NCBI GenBank assembly: GCA_051453625.1
Contig: JBOZIK010000001.1
Span: 120,775,271 to 120,820,479 of the forward strand
Length of the DNA stretch: 45,209 bases
Direction: 5' to 3'
Source of the DNA: Welwitschia mirabilis
Taxonomy: Eukaryota; Gnetophyta; Gnetopsida; Welwitschiales
Shown: positions 10,681 through 21,322 of the stretch, in pieces
Numbering within the stretch: position 1 is the first letter of the stretch
Layout of the letters: the number at the start of each line of letters is the position of its first letter
Notes under the pieces: generated by a model
What the model was told of the DNA's origin: nothing
The model's input: the letters and a program-made list of their open reading frames with translations, nothing else
Database searches by the model: none
Position numbers and translations under genes: made by a program

Positions 10681-11560
10681 TATAATTCTTTTTACTTTTA
10701 TTATTTCATAAGAATAGCCTCTTCACATGCCTTGTAATTATAGCTATCTCTTTATTTACTTCATCTTCTGAATCATCCATATCTAAAGTTGTTTTTTTCC
10801 TTATATTCTATTGCTTTTCTAGAGCCTTCACTTGTCTTAGATGATATTCGCTTTTCTTTTACAATACTATCTTGAATGAGGTTAATCTCATATGCCATTA
10901 AGAAACTTTGTAATTCTTTAATCTTCATGGTATTAAAGTGTTTCAATTCTTTCATTCTAGTTGTTATTGACCTATGTTCTAGAGTCAAACCTTTAATTAC
11001 TTTTTAAAGTGCTTTAGCCTATGGTAGATCTTTACTAATCCCTAAAATGTCATTCACAATGTTATTAACTCCTACAATGTACTTGTGTACTATTTCTTTT
11101 TCATTCATCTTTAATTTTTCAAATTGATTTATCTATATCAAAATCTTAAATTACTTGTCTATTAAAGTTCTTTCATATATGCCTTCTAAGACATTTCATA
11201 TTTCCTTAGTAGTTTTATATTTAACTATACATTTGGACTATTCTAAAGTAAGGGATAAGTATAGATAATTTTTTCCTTTGAGTTATGCATGAAGGATGTC
11301 TTGTGTTGGTCTTTCCATTTTCTTTTAGGTTTAACCTAGATGATAGTATTTTCTAGACTGTTATTAATTATTTTTGTAGGCTTGTATATCTATCTTTAAT
11401 GCTTTATCAAATCTAAAACTTAAAAAACTGTAAGCACAATTATATCCTCATCTTGCAATAAGTATAGTTTATCCCATTTAAGAGTGGAGTCTAATAAGTG
11501 ACATCCCTTTCATGGTTCACTTAAGTATCTTACTCCTTTCCATGAGTAGCTACTCTGATT
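10681..11560 (-). pseudogene. Second Ty1/copia element: gag (UBN2 domain), 3' truncated
   Basis: Minus-strand gag. The best segment is MTLEHRSITTRMKELKHFNT continuing to MKIKELQSFLMAYEINLIQD (10773-10988), the C-terminal part of the copia gag UBN2 domain. Upstream, KYKTTKEIWNVLEGIYERT (near 11180) is the typical TAKEIWDxLExxYEGT motif, and KYIVGVNNIVNDILG follows. It ends with ITRHVKRLF at about 10710, matching the usual ALLTRKFKRFL sequence, and is cut exactly where LTR B ends. Its gag differs from that of element C, so it is another lineage. Several stops make it a pseudogene. Confidence 0.8.
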
Positions 11561-12081
11561 CGGATCCTTGAACTTGGAGGGAATGCTAAATGAATTTTAA
11601 TAGTAAAAACTTTAGCTCTTATAGAAAACAAAGGACATAAATAAAGACCTTACTAATTTACATGGTTCCATTACCTAGGTATGTCCATACATAGAGGATA
11701 GCTTTCCTTCATACTTCTATATGTCTTTTAACCTATAGAAAATTATGAATTTAGATAACTACCAATCTTACATGTGAATGAAATGCTCCTTGCAAGGAAG
11801 CACTTTCTTTCCCTTATAGACTACAATAGAATAATAATCCAAAAGTTCTCATAAGAACTTATCAAATCTCAGAGAGCACATCCTCCAAGGGTTTACATAT
11901 ACCTAGAGATTCTAAGTAAAGATCCTTAATAACAAATACATAAATAAAAAATATTTGTAAAGTAAATTATTCTTATAAATTAAAGTAGCTCAACAACAAT
12001 GCATCAAATCTCTGTATTAAGGAAGAACAAGTCTAAAATGATAAGACATCTTTTGTAGCTTGATTACTCCTTCAATATCAT
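11561..12081 (-). other. Leader of the second copia element
   Basis: Non-coding sequence between gag and the PBS-like site. No independent feature was found. Confidence 0.4.
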
Positions 12082-12093
12082 GTTCTAATGACA
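12082..12093 (-). promoter_or_regulatory. Degenerate tRNA-iMet-type PBS of the second copia element
   Basis: Plus GTTCTAATGACA versus GCTCTGATACCA, the complement of TGGTATCAGAGC; 8 of 12 bases agree. Its position about 0.5 kb upstream of gag fits. The weak match lowers certainty. Confidence 0.4.
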
Positions 12094-12095
12094 AG

Positions 12096-13230
12096 AGTGT
12101 AGTAGTGAATGAGCTCAAATCACATAGATGTCTTCAATAATAGTGTCAAAAATTACTTTTACATGATTTTAGCATGTATAGTATCATTTAATCATTACCT
12201 AATGGTTCTTCTTTGTGACTTTTATACTCTTAAAGAGATATAATTAACCTAGTAAAATAACCATTGAAATAAATTTGAGCACTATCTAATATCTATAAAC
12301 TGCTAATTTTATATGTCTAATGGCTAATTTTCCATTACTTCATTTTTAGGAATAGACATCTATAGTGAGATAGATGTCTTTCTCAAATAGATGTCTTCTA
12401 TGAGGATAAACATTTATAGTAACTTTACCTAGATTTCAATGAGCTTTAAACTATTATGTCTCTATCCCTATAATATAATGAATCTAGTGTGTAAAATTTG
12501 CCTAGTTCCCTAGAAAGTCATTTGGTCATCATTATTCCCTTGCTATCATAAATTAATTTTTATCATAAATTTTATTTTAACATAAATGTATGTCACTTGA
12601 TAAATGTGTGTAATTAGTCTATTTAGTACAAACATCTTTTAGCTGATAGATATCTATAGTTAGGTTTAAGTTCAATTTAGTTAAGACATCTTTTACTTAA
12701 TATAGATCTATTTTTAATGTCATTCAAGCCTGATAAGCTATGAACTAAATCATTTCTAGTCTTTTAGTATTATGATTCAAACATTAAAATCTTATTTAGT
12801 TCCCTAAGAATTGATTTTATCATTAGTCATTTTTTGATTGCACAATGGGTGTTCTGTCACCTTTGGGCTTATAGCATATACATCTTTGACATGATAGATA
12901 TACTCCATTAACTTTACAATGTGAAAAATTATCTTTGATATGCAAGATTCATATGGACCATAATGAAAAGCCTTTATCAAGGGATAGATATTTATTAATA
13001 TTAATAGATGTCTTTAATACCCTACCTTCATACAAAACACACTTCATTTAATAAGTAGCATCATCAAAAAATGGATTTTACTAGTAGACCAATTACTTTA
13101 ACATTTGTGTAGGTTATTTTAAGATATGAAATGTATTTACATTGATAACACTAACTTTGGATAGTTTTAACATTCATTATGATGTCTTTAGCTAGATTGA
13201 CTTCTATAAACTCTTGGAGCTTAGGTGGTC
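12096..13230 (-). mobile_element. Probable 5' LTR of the second copia element, rich in AGACATCT motifs
   Basis: Follows the PBS-like site. It carries repeated (T)AGATGTCTT/AGACATCTAT words at about 12124, 12354, 12375, 12392, 12636, 12687 and 13003, often next to each other in both orientations. The outer end is not defined; 13230 is a working estimate. No coding capacity. Confidence 0.4.
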
Positions 13231-13439
13231 CTATAGATAAAATAGTGAGCTAAATAATAATTTTGATACATAATGGATAAGCATAGTTATTAATAAATTA
13301 ATTACTAATATGATATATAAGACCTTAAAAATATATTTATTTACTAAAGTTAAGGGATATAAAATGTAAAATATAAGTGTAAACACTTTTTTAAAAGTCT
13401 TGTTTAAAATTTTTTCATCCATTATCAAGTCAACATCTC

Positions 13440-14025
13440 AACTCATATATTTGTTTTATACATTAATGAAAATATATAAGAATCGATAAGATTAAACAAG
13501 TGATGAAGATTATATTGACATAGTTGATAAAAACACTCATATACTTTCTTATAATCCTCATTATCCTTTTGTTGAAAATCCATTAATTATTTTCTTAAGG
13601 CACATAATTTGTCATGAAAAATAAACTTTATCATGAAGGAATTCTCGAATTCCTTCACAAATCATATTAGACTTTATAAGACTTGTATCTAGAATTTATC
13701 TTCTTCTTTAAGGATTGTCCTAAATGTAGTCATCTTTATTTTATTTATGATTGTAAGTGGTAGGAATCTTAACATATTTTTAAACTCTATTAGGTGTATT
13801 ATTAGATCAACGATATTAACTTCATGAGATGAGAATAAGAGTTGTACATTTCTAACTTCCACACATAGTTTAAGTGGAAATACTAATAGTCCATCATATA
13901 TTTAACCTTATTGGGAATTGAGATCTTTAATCAATTTTCTTAGTTAAGCTACATTTGGAACATTTTATAATTTAAATCCTCGAAATATGCTTATTGCATT
14001 AGAGTTATCTTAACTAGCTTTTGTT
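13440..14025 (-). pseudogene. Ty3/gypsy gag remnant (Del/Tekay-type)
   Basis: One minus frame gives VNIVDLIIHLIEFKNMLRFL, then KMTTFRTILKEEDKF, FVKEFENSFMIKFIF, LRK-stop-LMDFQQKDNEDYKKVY. This follows the plant Ty3 gag layout (DPxxHLxxFxxxMRF, CRAFPxTLKGxAxxW, FxxLxxxFxxxF, LxxIKQxxxESLRxY). Similarity is motif-level only. It lies left of LTR-like block R1, as expected for a minus-strand element. Confidence 0.5.
13634..13657. repeat. Perfect 11-bp inverted repeat
   Basis: TGAAGGAATTC, two-base spacer TC, then GAATTCCTTCA. It sits inside the gag remnant in the stretch read as FVKEFENSFM, so the symmetry may be a coding coincidence. Confidence 0.9.
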
Positions 14026-14029
14026 GCAA

Positions 14030-15620
14030 GTTATACTTCAATAACTTTCATGTCTCTTATTAGGCATAATTTATTTTTCTAAGATAATATAGATTAATTA
14101 AAACTCTTTGTGGATTCTATGATCAACTTCTACATATACTTTATTAGCATAATTATATATGTTTAAGAAAAATAGACATCACAAATATTTATCATGGAAG
14201 GGTTATTTTGATTTGCAAACAATAGTAATATCACTTATGCGTCTTATATTTTATCTTACTTTTTTATTATAAAGTAATATCTTATATATGGTGGCTTATT
14301 ATAATATAGGATAATTTCTAACTAATACAATAGGAAGTTGTATCTCCTATTAATGACATTTCAACTTGATATCTAATCATTATCTAAACATGGATAGATT
14401 CTACTATGAATTATCAACTAAAAGAAACATGATTGAGTTCAACTCCATAGGCTTAGATGATACTTTAATAGAATACCAAAAAGGCAATATGTGAGATATG
14501 AGGTGGATGATTACTTACAAGTAACCTTGACTTTCTTGAAACATTTCAAGATAGTGTAACATGATCCTTTAACACTAAGGGCTCAACATATTAAGTCAAA
14601 GTAAGTTCATAGATGGTTGGGACAAGAAAGTAATGACTAAATCTACTTCCAAAGGGTTTTTATATAAAAATTCAATATAATTCACCTTAGTAACGAAATC
14701 CAAGTATGAGGATGAAATTTATTAAGATCATCTTAATTTGATTATCATTTGAAAAAAAACACCACATAAATTAACGTATACAATCCTAATTAATATGGAT
14801 TTTTAGTTGATTATTTACTAATAAATAATTCTATCTTTATTAGATTTATCTTATTGGAGAAAATCATTAAAAAAAGTAAAGATATATATAATCTTCATTT
14901 AGCATCTTAGAAGATAGTTACATTTAAAAAATATATTAATGGTAATTAAACAAGCATAAGTAGCTTCTTTTTATTTCAAAGTACTACTATAAAGTATTTC
15001 TTAAAAGAGAACATCTTCTATATATGAAAACTTAGCTCTCTTTACATCGCTTTCTTCAAGTTTAGCTAGTAACTTTTTAACATGGTTATATGATTAACAA
15101 GGAGAAAACTTGAAGCACAAGACATAATGCTTAAAATTCATGTAACTCTAAAATCAATAAAGAGGATAAAAGCCAAGGAATTAATTAAGTTAACTAGATT
15201 GCCAAATGAAAATCCTCCTAGATTTCTAAATATATTTATTAAAATAAAGATAAGTAAAGAAGAAAGGGATTTTATGTACAAATGAGAGGTATTAATAATA
15301 TCATAAAATTAAAATGACATTAAAGTATATCTTCCTTAAATAACTAATTAGTTAACTTATACTAAAAAATAAATTGACTTACTATTCTATAGCAAGGGCC
15401 TTAATAAGAAAGTTATAAATTATATTTTATTAAAGAATTTTTAATAAAAATAATATGAAATAAAACTAATTTAAGTTTTAAACATCATAAAATATTTATT
15501 ATTAGTATGGTTTTAATAAATAAATTTTCTATAATTAATTAGATTTTTTGATCTTTTCAGAACACAACTCTATAATTAAAAATTAATAATTCATTATTTA
15601 TTAAAATAAAAATAAATTTC
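14030..15620 (-). mobile_element. LTR-like block R1 (paralogue of R2)
   Basis: Collinear with 28149-29331 plus 31052-31540. Shared landmarks: CTCTTATTA near the left end, TTCTACATATACTTTATTA (14129/28240), GATTTGCAAACAATAG (14211/28337), AAGGGTTTTTATATAAAAAT (14656/28797), AAAATTCATGTAACT (15133), AGTAAAGAAGA(A/G), CTTACTATTC. Copies differ strongly, so both are old. R1 lacks the LINE in R2 and preserves the empty target at 15133-15149. It lies upstream of the minus-strand gag remnant, consistent with a 5' LTR. Confidence 0.65.
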
Positions 15621-16485
15621 TTGTTAGGATTGTAAAATGTATAATTCTACCTATCATATGAAAATACAATAATCTAAAGTTTCACTAATTTATGCTATTT
15701 TAAACTCAACAATCTTTCTTATTATGTTTCTATATTAAATTTGATATCCATGGGATTATATTGTATTACAAGAATACACGAACTCCATTTAGGATATCAT
15801 AAGTTTAAACCTTTCAATGACTTACTTAGTACATTATAAGGCTTCATGCATAATTAACTCATTCATTTTAGTAACTGTGATGGCTCTACTTACTTGAGTG
15901 CTAGGGAAGAACTAGTTACTAAAATTTCCAAGCTAAAGATGCCTCTATATTAAACTTGATTATTTTAAAGAAATGTCTATAAATTTCTAATACATTAGGT
16001 AATTATTAGATGGTACATGTAGTGTTTGGTTGAGTCTTGATTGTATGGCATTAATAGTAACTAGAAATTTTAAATAAAAGAGAGAAAGTTTTACCTATGA
16101 TTATGAGAATTATATAGCTCATGTGATTGGACAATATTCTTAGTGATGAACTAAGTCTTACAATAGAGTGGAGTAAGTTTCATATAAAATTATCAAAGGT
16201 CTTTAGCTCATGTGATGTTTAGTTTTTAGAGCTTATGACATAACATAGTTTTTTTAATTCATGTTTTATAAATGGTGAGCTTTAGGGCCTTATGTTTAAG
16301 TCTTATAATGTGTAGATTAGCATACTATTTTAGTCATATATGCAAGGCACATTTGGCATGAGCTTTAGCATCTTAATAAAATTTATTAGTAAGGTTCAAG
16401 CTAGAAATAACCACTAAAATGTTTTCATTTGAACAAGTAGATCACTAATAATAAAACATTTGGCTAATAGATGAGAAGTATGGTC
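15621..16485. other. Anonymous AT-rich interval
   Basis: No reading frame, repeat boundary or RNA signal could be supported. AGCTCATGTGAT occurs twice (16116 and 16205), but no larger repeat was resolved. Confidence 0.5.
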
Positions 16486-16557
16486 AAGATAATGGTCTAA
16501 TTGGTGGAACACTTGTCATCTATTTAGAAGATCTTAAGTTTGAATCTTTAAATAGCA
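16486..16557 (+). other. tRNA-like or SINE head remnant
   Basis: TGGTCTAATTGG (16493-16504) fits the Pol III A-box consensus TRGYNNARNNGG, and AGTTTGAATCT (16537-16547) is close to B-box GGTTCRANNCC, 32 bases later as in tRNA genes. A T-arm pairs 4 of 5 positions (TTAAG with CTTTA), but the acceptor arm does not pair. So it is a decayed tRNA gene or the tRNA-derived head of a SINE, not a working tRNA. Confidence 0.4.
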
Positions 16558-17279
16558 TTATTGACATACTATAAGATCCTAGATGTAACTAAATCAATCA
16601 TTTGAATAATCATAATGAATACACTTTTCAGGGGAAGGTAGGATAACTAAAACTAATTAATGTAATTATACTTTTAAAATAAATGTATGATCACTAAAAC
16701 ATTCTGAGTTTATTATCCCTAAATGAAAAAAAGGTACACATGAATAAAAATAACTTATTTTCACAAATACGCCAATATATGAATGGGTAAGATGCACTCT
16801 CCATTAAAGAGATTTTATTTTTTTAATTTAATAATTGCTATTAAATTTAATTAAGAGATAATAATCCGCATCCCACCCATTGACATGTTTGTTATATCAT
16901 CCATGAATAGTTAATTACATATGTACTTTCATAGGTCTTTTTTTTTTTTATATTTCATTGTATATGTTTGATTATGATGCTAGACTCCTATGTTTTTCCC
17001 TCTTAAAGCGTATTCGATTCTACATCCTATTTATTGTTTTTTGAAAACATACTATTTATTTCTTTGTTTGATTTCTTAAGATCCTAGAAATTCATTATAT
17101 ATATTTATCTTTGTATTTATTTTTTTGTTCCTTAATTCACTTATACCATTTTATTTTTTGTATTTATTTTTACATTTGATGCAACTTATTTATTGAATTG
17201 TATGGTTTATTAGATAGCCAACTTGACCTTATTTAATGATGGTTTTGAGTGTGGTTATAAGAACTTTTAATAGGCTGAA
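16558..17279. other. Anonymous AT-rich interval
   Basis: Contains poly-T runs (near 16939) and low-complexity ATTTATTT sequence. No gene or element boundary was recognised. Confidence 0.5.
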
Positions 17280-18325
17280 TGATTTAAATTAAGCATTTTC
17301 CATGTCAAGGATCCAAAATAAATAATTAATCATAATCAAAATAAAAAATAAGTAATTATGGAGCATTTGAAAAAAACATGTGGCATGTGGTGATGGTACA
17401 AGAGACATGCAGCAGCAACATGTGGTAGTGACAAGATGGTAACATTGAAGACACATGGTGATAGCATTAGATGGTGGAGGTATCATGATTTAAAGGCCAA
17501 GTGTTTTACTCATCATGAAAAACTCCGCCTAATAGAAGAAGACTAAGATTTCAGCTAATGCTATAAGATAAATATTCTATCTAACACTGCAAGATAAAGA
17601 ATTTTATCCATCCTACCTAGGATACATGATAAACATTGTAACCACCACCTACCACAACATGCCAAAGGCTTCTAACCACCTTAAACCTATCCTCTCTTAT
17701 AAAAGATAATTAAGCCTTATTTATAAGATCATCTTTGATTCATCAAAATTAGTTGTAACATTAGAGCATTTGGAGAAAGGGATCCATCTACTTATGAGAA
17801 GAGATACTCATAGTATGGGGTTGAGTATCCTTCATTGAGAGGCTATTACTTGCAAGTGGGTATGTGAAAATATGTTTTGATTAATAAAGTGTGTTTTCCT
17901 TTTCTTAATTACATTTATCTTTCTCTCTCTTATATCTCATGTTGATGTTAATTTAATACTATAGTATATTAGATCTAATATTGATATAAGATATAAGAGA
18001 TAACTTAGGTGATAACAATTGGTTAAGTTGATCACATTTAGATCACTTTTATTTCCATTGCATTAAATTTTCCACTTTCATTACATATCATTCATTTAAT
18101 CCCATTATGTTCACTATTAATTTTATTTTACTTAATTAAAAATACCAAAGGAGAAAAAATCATTTCTTGTTTTTTTTTTTTTTGAAGGAATTAATCTTTA
18201 TAATACTTGAATTGCTTCAAACTTTATAACATTTTGGTTATATCTTATGCTAGCATGTGTCATATGCTAAGAACAAGTTCAATCGCTAAATGAAAGCCAT
18301 ATTTCTAATGCATGCTTAAGAGATG
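17280..18325 (+). mobile_element. 5' LTR of Athila/Tat-like element (approximate ends)
   Basis: Lies directly upstream of the PBS at 18332. It contains promoter-like CTCTTATAAAAGATAATTAA (TATA at 17694) and a possible polyadenylation signal TTAATAAAGTGTGTTTT at 17881, placed as TATA and poly(A) signals are in an LTR. The U3 part has CATGTGGTxxTGG words at 17385-17465. The left end was not identified; 17280 is an estimate. A TATA box plus poly(A) signal before a PBS is the main support. Confidence 0.5.
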
Positions 18326-18331
18326 ATCATT

Positions 18332-18349
18332 TTGTTGCGTTGCTAGGAA
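18332..18349 (+). promoter_or_regulatory. Athila-type primer-binding site, degenerate
   Basis: TTGTTGCGTTGCTAGGAA aligns to TGGCGCCGTTGCCGGGGA, with CGTTGC intact and several C/T or G/A changes. The preceding ATCATTT also matches the usual context. gag follows about 400 bases later. Confidence 0.6.
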
Positions 18350-18559
18350 AGCAACCAAAAGGATTAGAAGGCTAATTCTCATTGCATAAGTAAGTAGCTT
18401 GAGTTTAAGATTGTTTACTTATCTAGTGTTGTATTTTTAGTTTTCATTTTTTTAAGTTTGCATTTCAATCTCCATAGTTTGTAATTTCAATTTTTAGAAA
18501 CTTATGATATTATCAAAAATGTACAATGTTACGGTAAAACATCCTAAGAAAGACATTTT

Positions 18560-19578
18560 TTTAAAAAATTCTAAATGAAGGATTAGTTTATTTTCAGTCT
18601 CAAACTAGAGGTGGAGCTATTTCTAAAATATAGAAAGAAGAATTTTATGCCTTTCCTCATGATATTTTCCTAAGTACATCTTCAAGTTCTTCTTCCTATA
18701 CCCATTTATTAGATAACACTTTTAAGAAACATTATTCTTCTTCAAATAAACCTTTATCATTTTTAAACATGACTTCTAGTTCTAATGTTGTCCCCAAATC
18801 CCTTAAAAAAATCATTATAAATAAGAAAAGAGAATTCCAAAACCATTTTGATTTACGATCAAGGGATGATGTAGAATTGAAAAACCTTAATACCTATCTC
18901 ATATTTTTAGGAGAGAAGGATGAGGACCCTTTCCAACATCTATTTGAAATTTAATAATTAGTTCTCACCTTAGGAAATGGAATAAGAAATATTAGTGATA
19001 GGATAGATGTGATTATTTTTCCCTTTATCCTTGGAGGAGAAGATAAAAACTAATTGAAAATTTTTTCACATCAAAGCCTAAAGATTTGAAAGTAGTCCAA
19101 AATGCCTTTATCAAACATTTTATGAGTGAGACCACTATGAGGCAAATAAGAAAAGAAGTTATAGATTTCTTTTAATAACCTAATGAAGAAAGGCTTCAAA
19201 CAACATATGAGAGGATTCTTATTGTATTTTCATCTCAATTATGGATGAGTTCTCATAAGAAGAGTTAGTTGATCATTTTTATAGTGGACTTACTAGCCAA
19301 AACAAATAGCTTATAGAATTATTCTATGAAGGTAATCTTCTTAACTTAACATTGGATGAGGCATGAAAATGTTTAGAGGATTTAGTAGAGATAATCCAAA
19401 GCTAGCTAAAACCTAAACCCATGCAAGAAAAATCATTAGAATAAGTGATTAAAGAGCTTAAGAGAGTACAACATGAAGATTCCATGATTTCTAATAATCA
19501 TATCAAGCATTTAGCTAATAAATTAGACAAGTACACTAGATTTCTAAGTGACTCCAAGGTAATAGATAAGAGACTAAT
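18560..19578 (+). pseudogene. Athila/Tat-like Ty3 gag, interrupted by element C
   Basis: Starts with a Ser-rich segment; then MTSSSNVVPKSLKKI, NHFDLRSRDDVELKNLNTYL and GEKDEDPFQHLFEI (18769-18951), a stop, and LVLTLGNGI. Further on come FIKHFMSETTMRQIRKEVID, NEERLQTTYERILIVF and a frame-shifted LVDHFYSGLT with NLLNLTLDEA (19100-19365). This is the order of plant Ty3 gag: DPxxHL, KFFxxS, LRxEI, ExLxxxWERFK, FYxGL. The N-terminal part matches the window's first 170 bases on the other strand. Element C is inserted at 19579, cutting the gene. Confidence 0.8.
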
Positions 19579-19894
19579 TGATAGGATCAAGAACCCTAGA
19601 GAGGGGGATGAATAGGTTCTTTCAAAAATTCAATAATTGATATAAAAGAAATCAATCTAAAACACAACTTGCATACATAAACAAACTATTCTCGGAAGTG
19701 TACGATATGATAAATACTGAAAGTTAAGAATCAAAAACTAAAAGCACCAAATACCACTTTGATGTAAGCCATATTTATAGTGGTTTGGGAAACCCCCTAC
19801 TCCATTCTCGACAATCAGCTTCTCCCAAGCTAGATCTCGAATCTTTGTTACTTTACTAGGTATTCCAAATTCACTTGTAACCTTTATAAATGGA

Positions 19895-20270
19895 CTTTTC
19901 TAGGCTAAGTCTCAACCTTTAGAACGAATTTTTCAAGGCTTAATCTCAACCTTTAGAATGGACTTTTTAAGGCTTAGTCTCAACCTTTAGAACGAACTTT
20001 TCAAGGCTTAGTCTCAACCTTTAAAATGGACTTTTTAAGAATTAGTCNNNNNNNNNNNNNNNNNNNNNNNNNNNNNNNNNNNNNNNNNNNNNNNNNNNNN
20101 NNNNNNNNNNNNNNNNNNNNNNNNNNNNNNNNNNNNNNNNNNNNNNNGGCTTAGTCTCAACCTTTAGAACGAACTTTTCAAGGCTTAGTCTCAACCTTTA
20201 AAATGGACTTTTTAAGAATTAGTCTTAACCTTTAAAATAGACTTTTCAAGGCTTAGTCTCAACCTTTAGC
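19895..20270 (-). repeat. 34-bp tandem repeat in the 3' LTR
   Basis: The unit is about TTTAGAACGAACTTTTCAAG plus GCTTAGTCTCAACC. After removing the gap duplication about 6 units remain here, against about 5 at 26040-26215 in the other LTR and one in LTR B (10340-10365, opposite strand). Confidence 0.8.
19971..20224. other. Gap (20048-20147) with identical 77-bp flanks
   Basis: The 77 bases before the N run (19971-20047) are repeated exactly after it (20148-20224). This is an unmerged contig overlap, not biology. The tandem repeat explains why the assembler stopped here. Confidence 0.9.
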
Positions 20271-20883
20271 AAATAGGGTAGTGATGCAATGATGCCTCAA
20301 GAGCACAGATATCATACATTCTAAAATCAGTACATTTGATAAACCTCTTCTCCCATAGAAGGCCAACCAATAAAGCTCTAAATCTGATATTAAATGTAGA
20401 AAGTATGTCAATGGTAGATTTCCTTCAGTCAGGAATGTGGATGCCAAGATACAACAGTGATAGTGGCCCAAATACAAAGCTTAATCTTTTAGATCCAATA
20501 GATTTGGCCGAATGAATATAGTTCCAAAAGATTAAGAAAGGTCCAAAAGATTCTTTTATCATCTATGGCTTAGCTATTTATATTGGAAGGCTTCTAGGGT
20601 TTATTACATTTGAATTGCACCTCCAATGGCTATAAATGATTATAAAACAACTACATAATAGATACATAACATTTAGAAAAAATTCATTTCCGCTTCATTT
20701 GGTCAATTCCATAAAAATCCGATTGACCCCATGTGATGTCGTAAATTACACAGGTTACTTGAGAGAGAAATTTAATTGCTCCAATTTCTTATGGCTTTCT
20801 GTCCGGTTAATCCCATCTGGGTCTGATCGATTCATCTTCTCGCTGGCTCTTTTAATAAAAAATCTTTCCTGTTTTCTGCATTG

Positions 20884-21160
20884 AGTCTAGTCGACCGCAT
20901 CCTAGGTCTAGTCAACCCCATCCTAGGTCCAGTTAACCCCTTATCATTTAGCCTAAGGATAATGTCTATCAGGTCCTACAATCTGGTTGACCTCATTACA
21001 GGTCTGGTCGACCCCTTACCATTTGGTTCAGGGACACTGGTTCTTAAGGTTATAGGTCCAGTCGACCCAGTCAAAATCCGGTCAATCCGTTTGGGTGCAA
21101 TTTATTTCTTTTGTTTGCTTCAGGTGCAGTTGAACCCTTAAGGATCCAGTCGACCCCACT
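20884..21160. repeat. Cluster of GTCGACC-type motifs in the 3' LTR
   Basis: Words such as TCTAGTCGACCGCATCCTAG, TCTAGTCAACCCCATCCTAG, CTGGTCGACCCCTTACCATT, TCCAGTCGACCCAGTC and TCCAGTCGACCCCAC recur with irregular spacing. The core GGTCGACC is palindromic. It is also present at 26755-27160, 23165-23345 and, as decayed TTGACTAGA forms, in LTRs A and B. Confidence 0.75.
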
Positions 21161-21310
21161 TTGAGAGTAATCAAACAAATAGGTTTCTAGTGCACACTTT
21201 AGTTTCATGTTTTAACATACAAGAACCTTAATATCTTCTGCACCAAACACACAAAATTTTCTATACAAAAGATATTAGTTTAAGATTAATTAGTAAAACA
21301 TAATCTAATA

Positions 21311-21322
21311 ATCTTCCCCTTT
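21311..21322 (-). promoter_or_regulatory. LTR-adjacent polypurine tract of element C
   Basis: Minus-sense AAAGGGGAAGAT, preceded by CCCTTAATGTC, next to the LTR start TATTAG (from TGTTAG). Confidence 0.7.

Larger units (their letters stand above)
19579..21310 (-). mobile_element. 3' LTR of element C
   Basis: Left end TGATAGGATC matches the inner end of the other LTR (TGATAAGATT at 25736); right end set by the polypurine tract at 21311. It contains a 34-bp tandem repeat, a 100-N gap with an artefactual 77-bp duplication, and a cluster of GTCGACC-type motifs at 20884-21160. The true length is about 1.55 kb once the gap and duplicate are removed. Short frames such as the 72-aa one at 20259-20477 have a partner in the other LTR but show no known protein signature. 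Confidence 0.85.

Noticed and set aside
13231-13428. 65-codon hydrophobic minus frame that looks like a membrane peptide
   Set aside because: AT-rich sequence translates to Ile/Leu/Phe/Tyr by composition; no partner copy or domain.
17289-17486. 65-codon minus frame with Cys-rich stretch (CCCC)
   Set aside because: It is antisense to a GCAGCAGCAACA-type stretch in the LTR U3; no conserved cysteine spacing.
18169-18184. Poly-T run as a possible minus-strand SINE/LINE tail
   Set aside because: No target duplication or element body found next to it.
20259-20477. 72-codon minus frame with a 79-codon partner at 26204-26443
   Set aside because: Both lie in the paired LTRs of element C, so similarity follows from LTR duplication; no known domain and no ORF in LTR B at this place.
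20636-21141. Two plus-strand frames (VDRILGLVNPILGPVNP-like)
   Set aside because: Translation of the GTCGACCCC motif repeats inside the LTR; antisense to the element.
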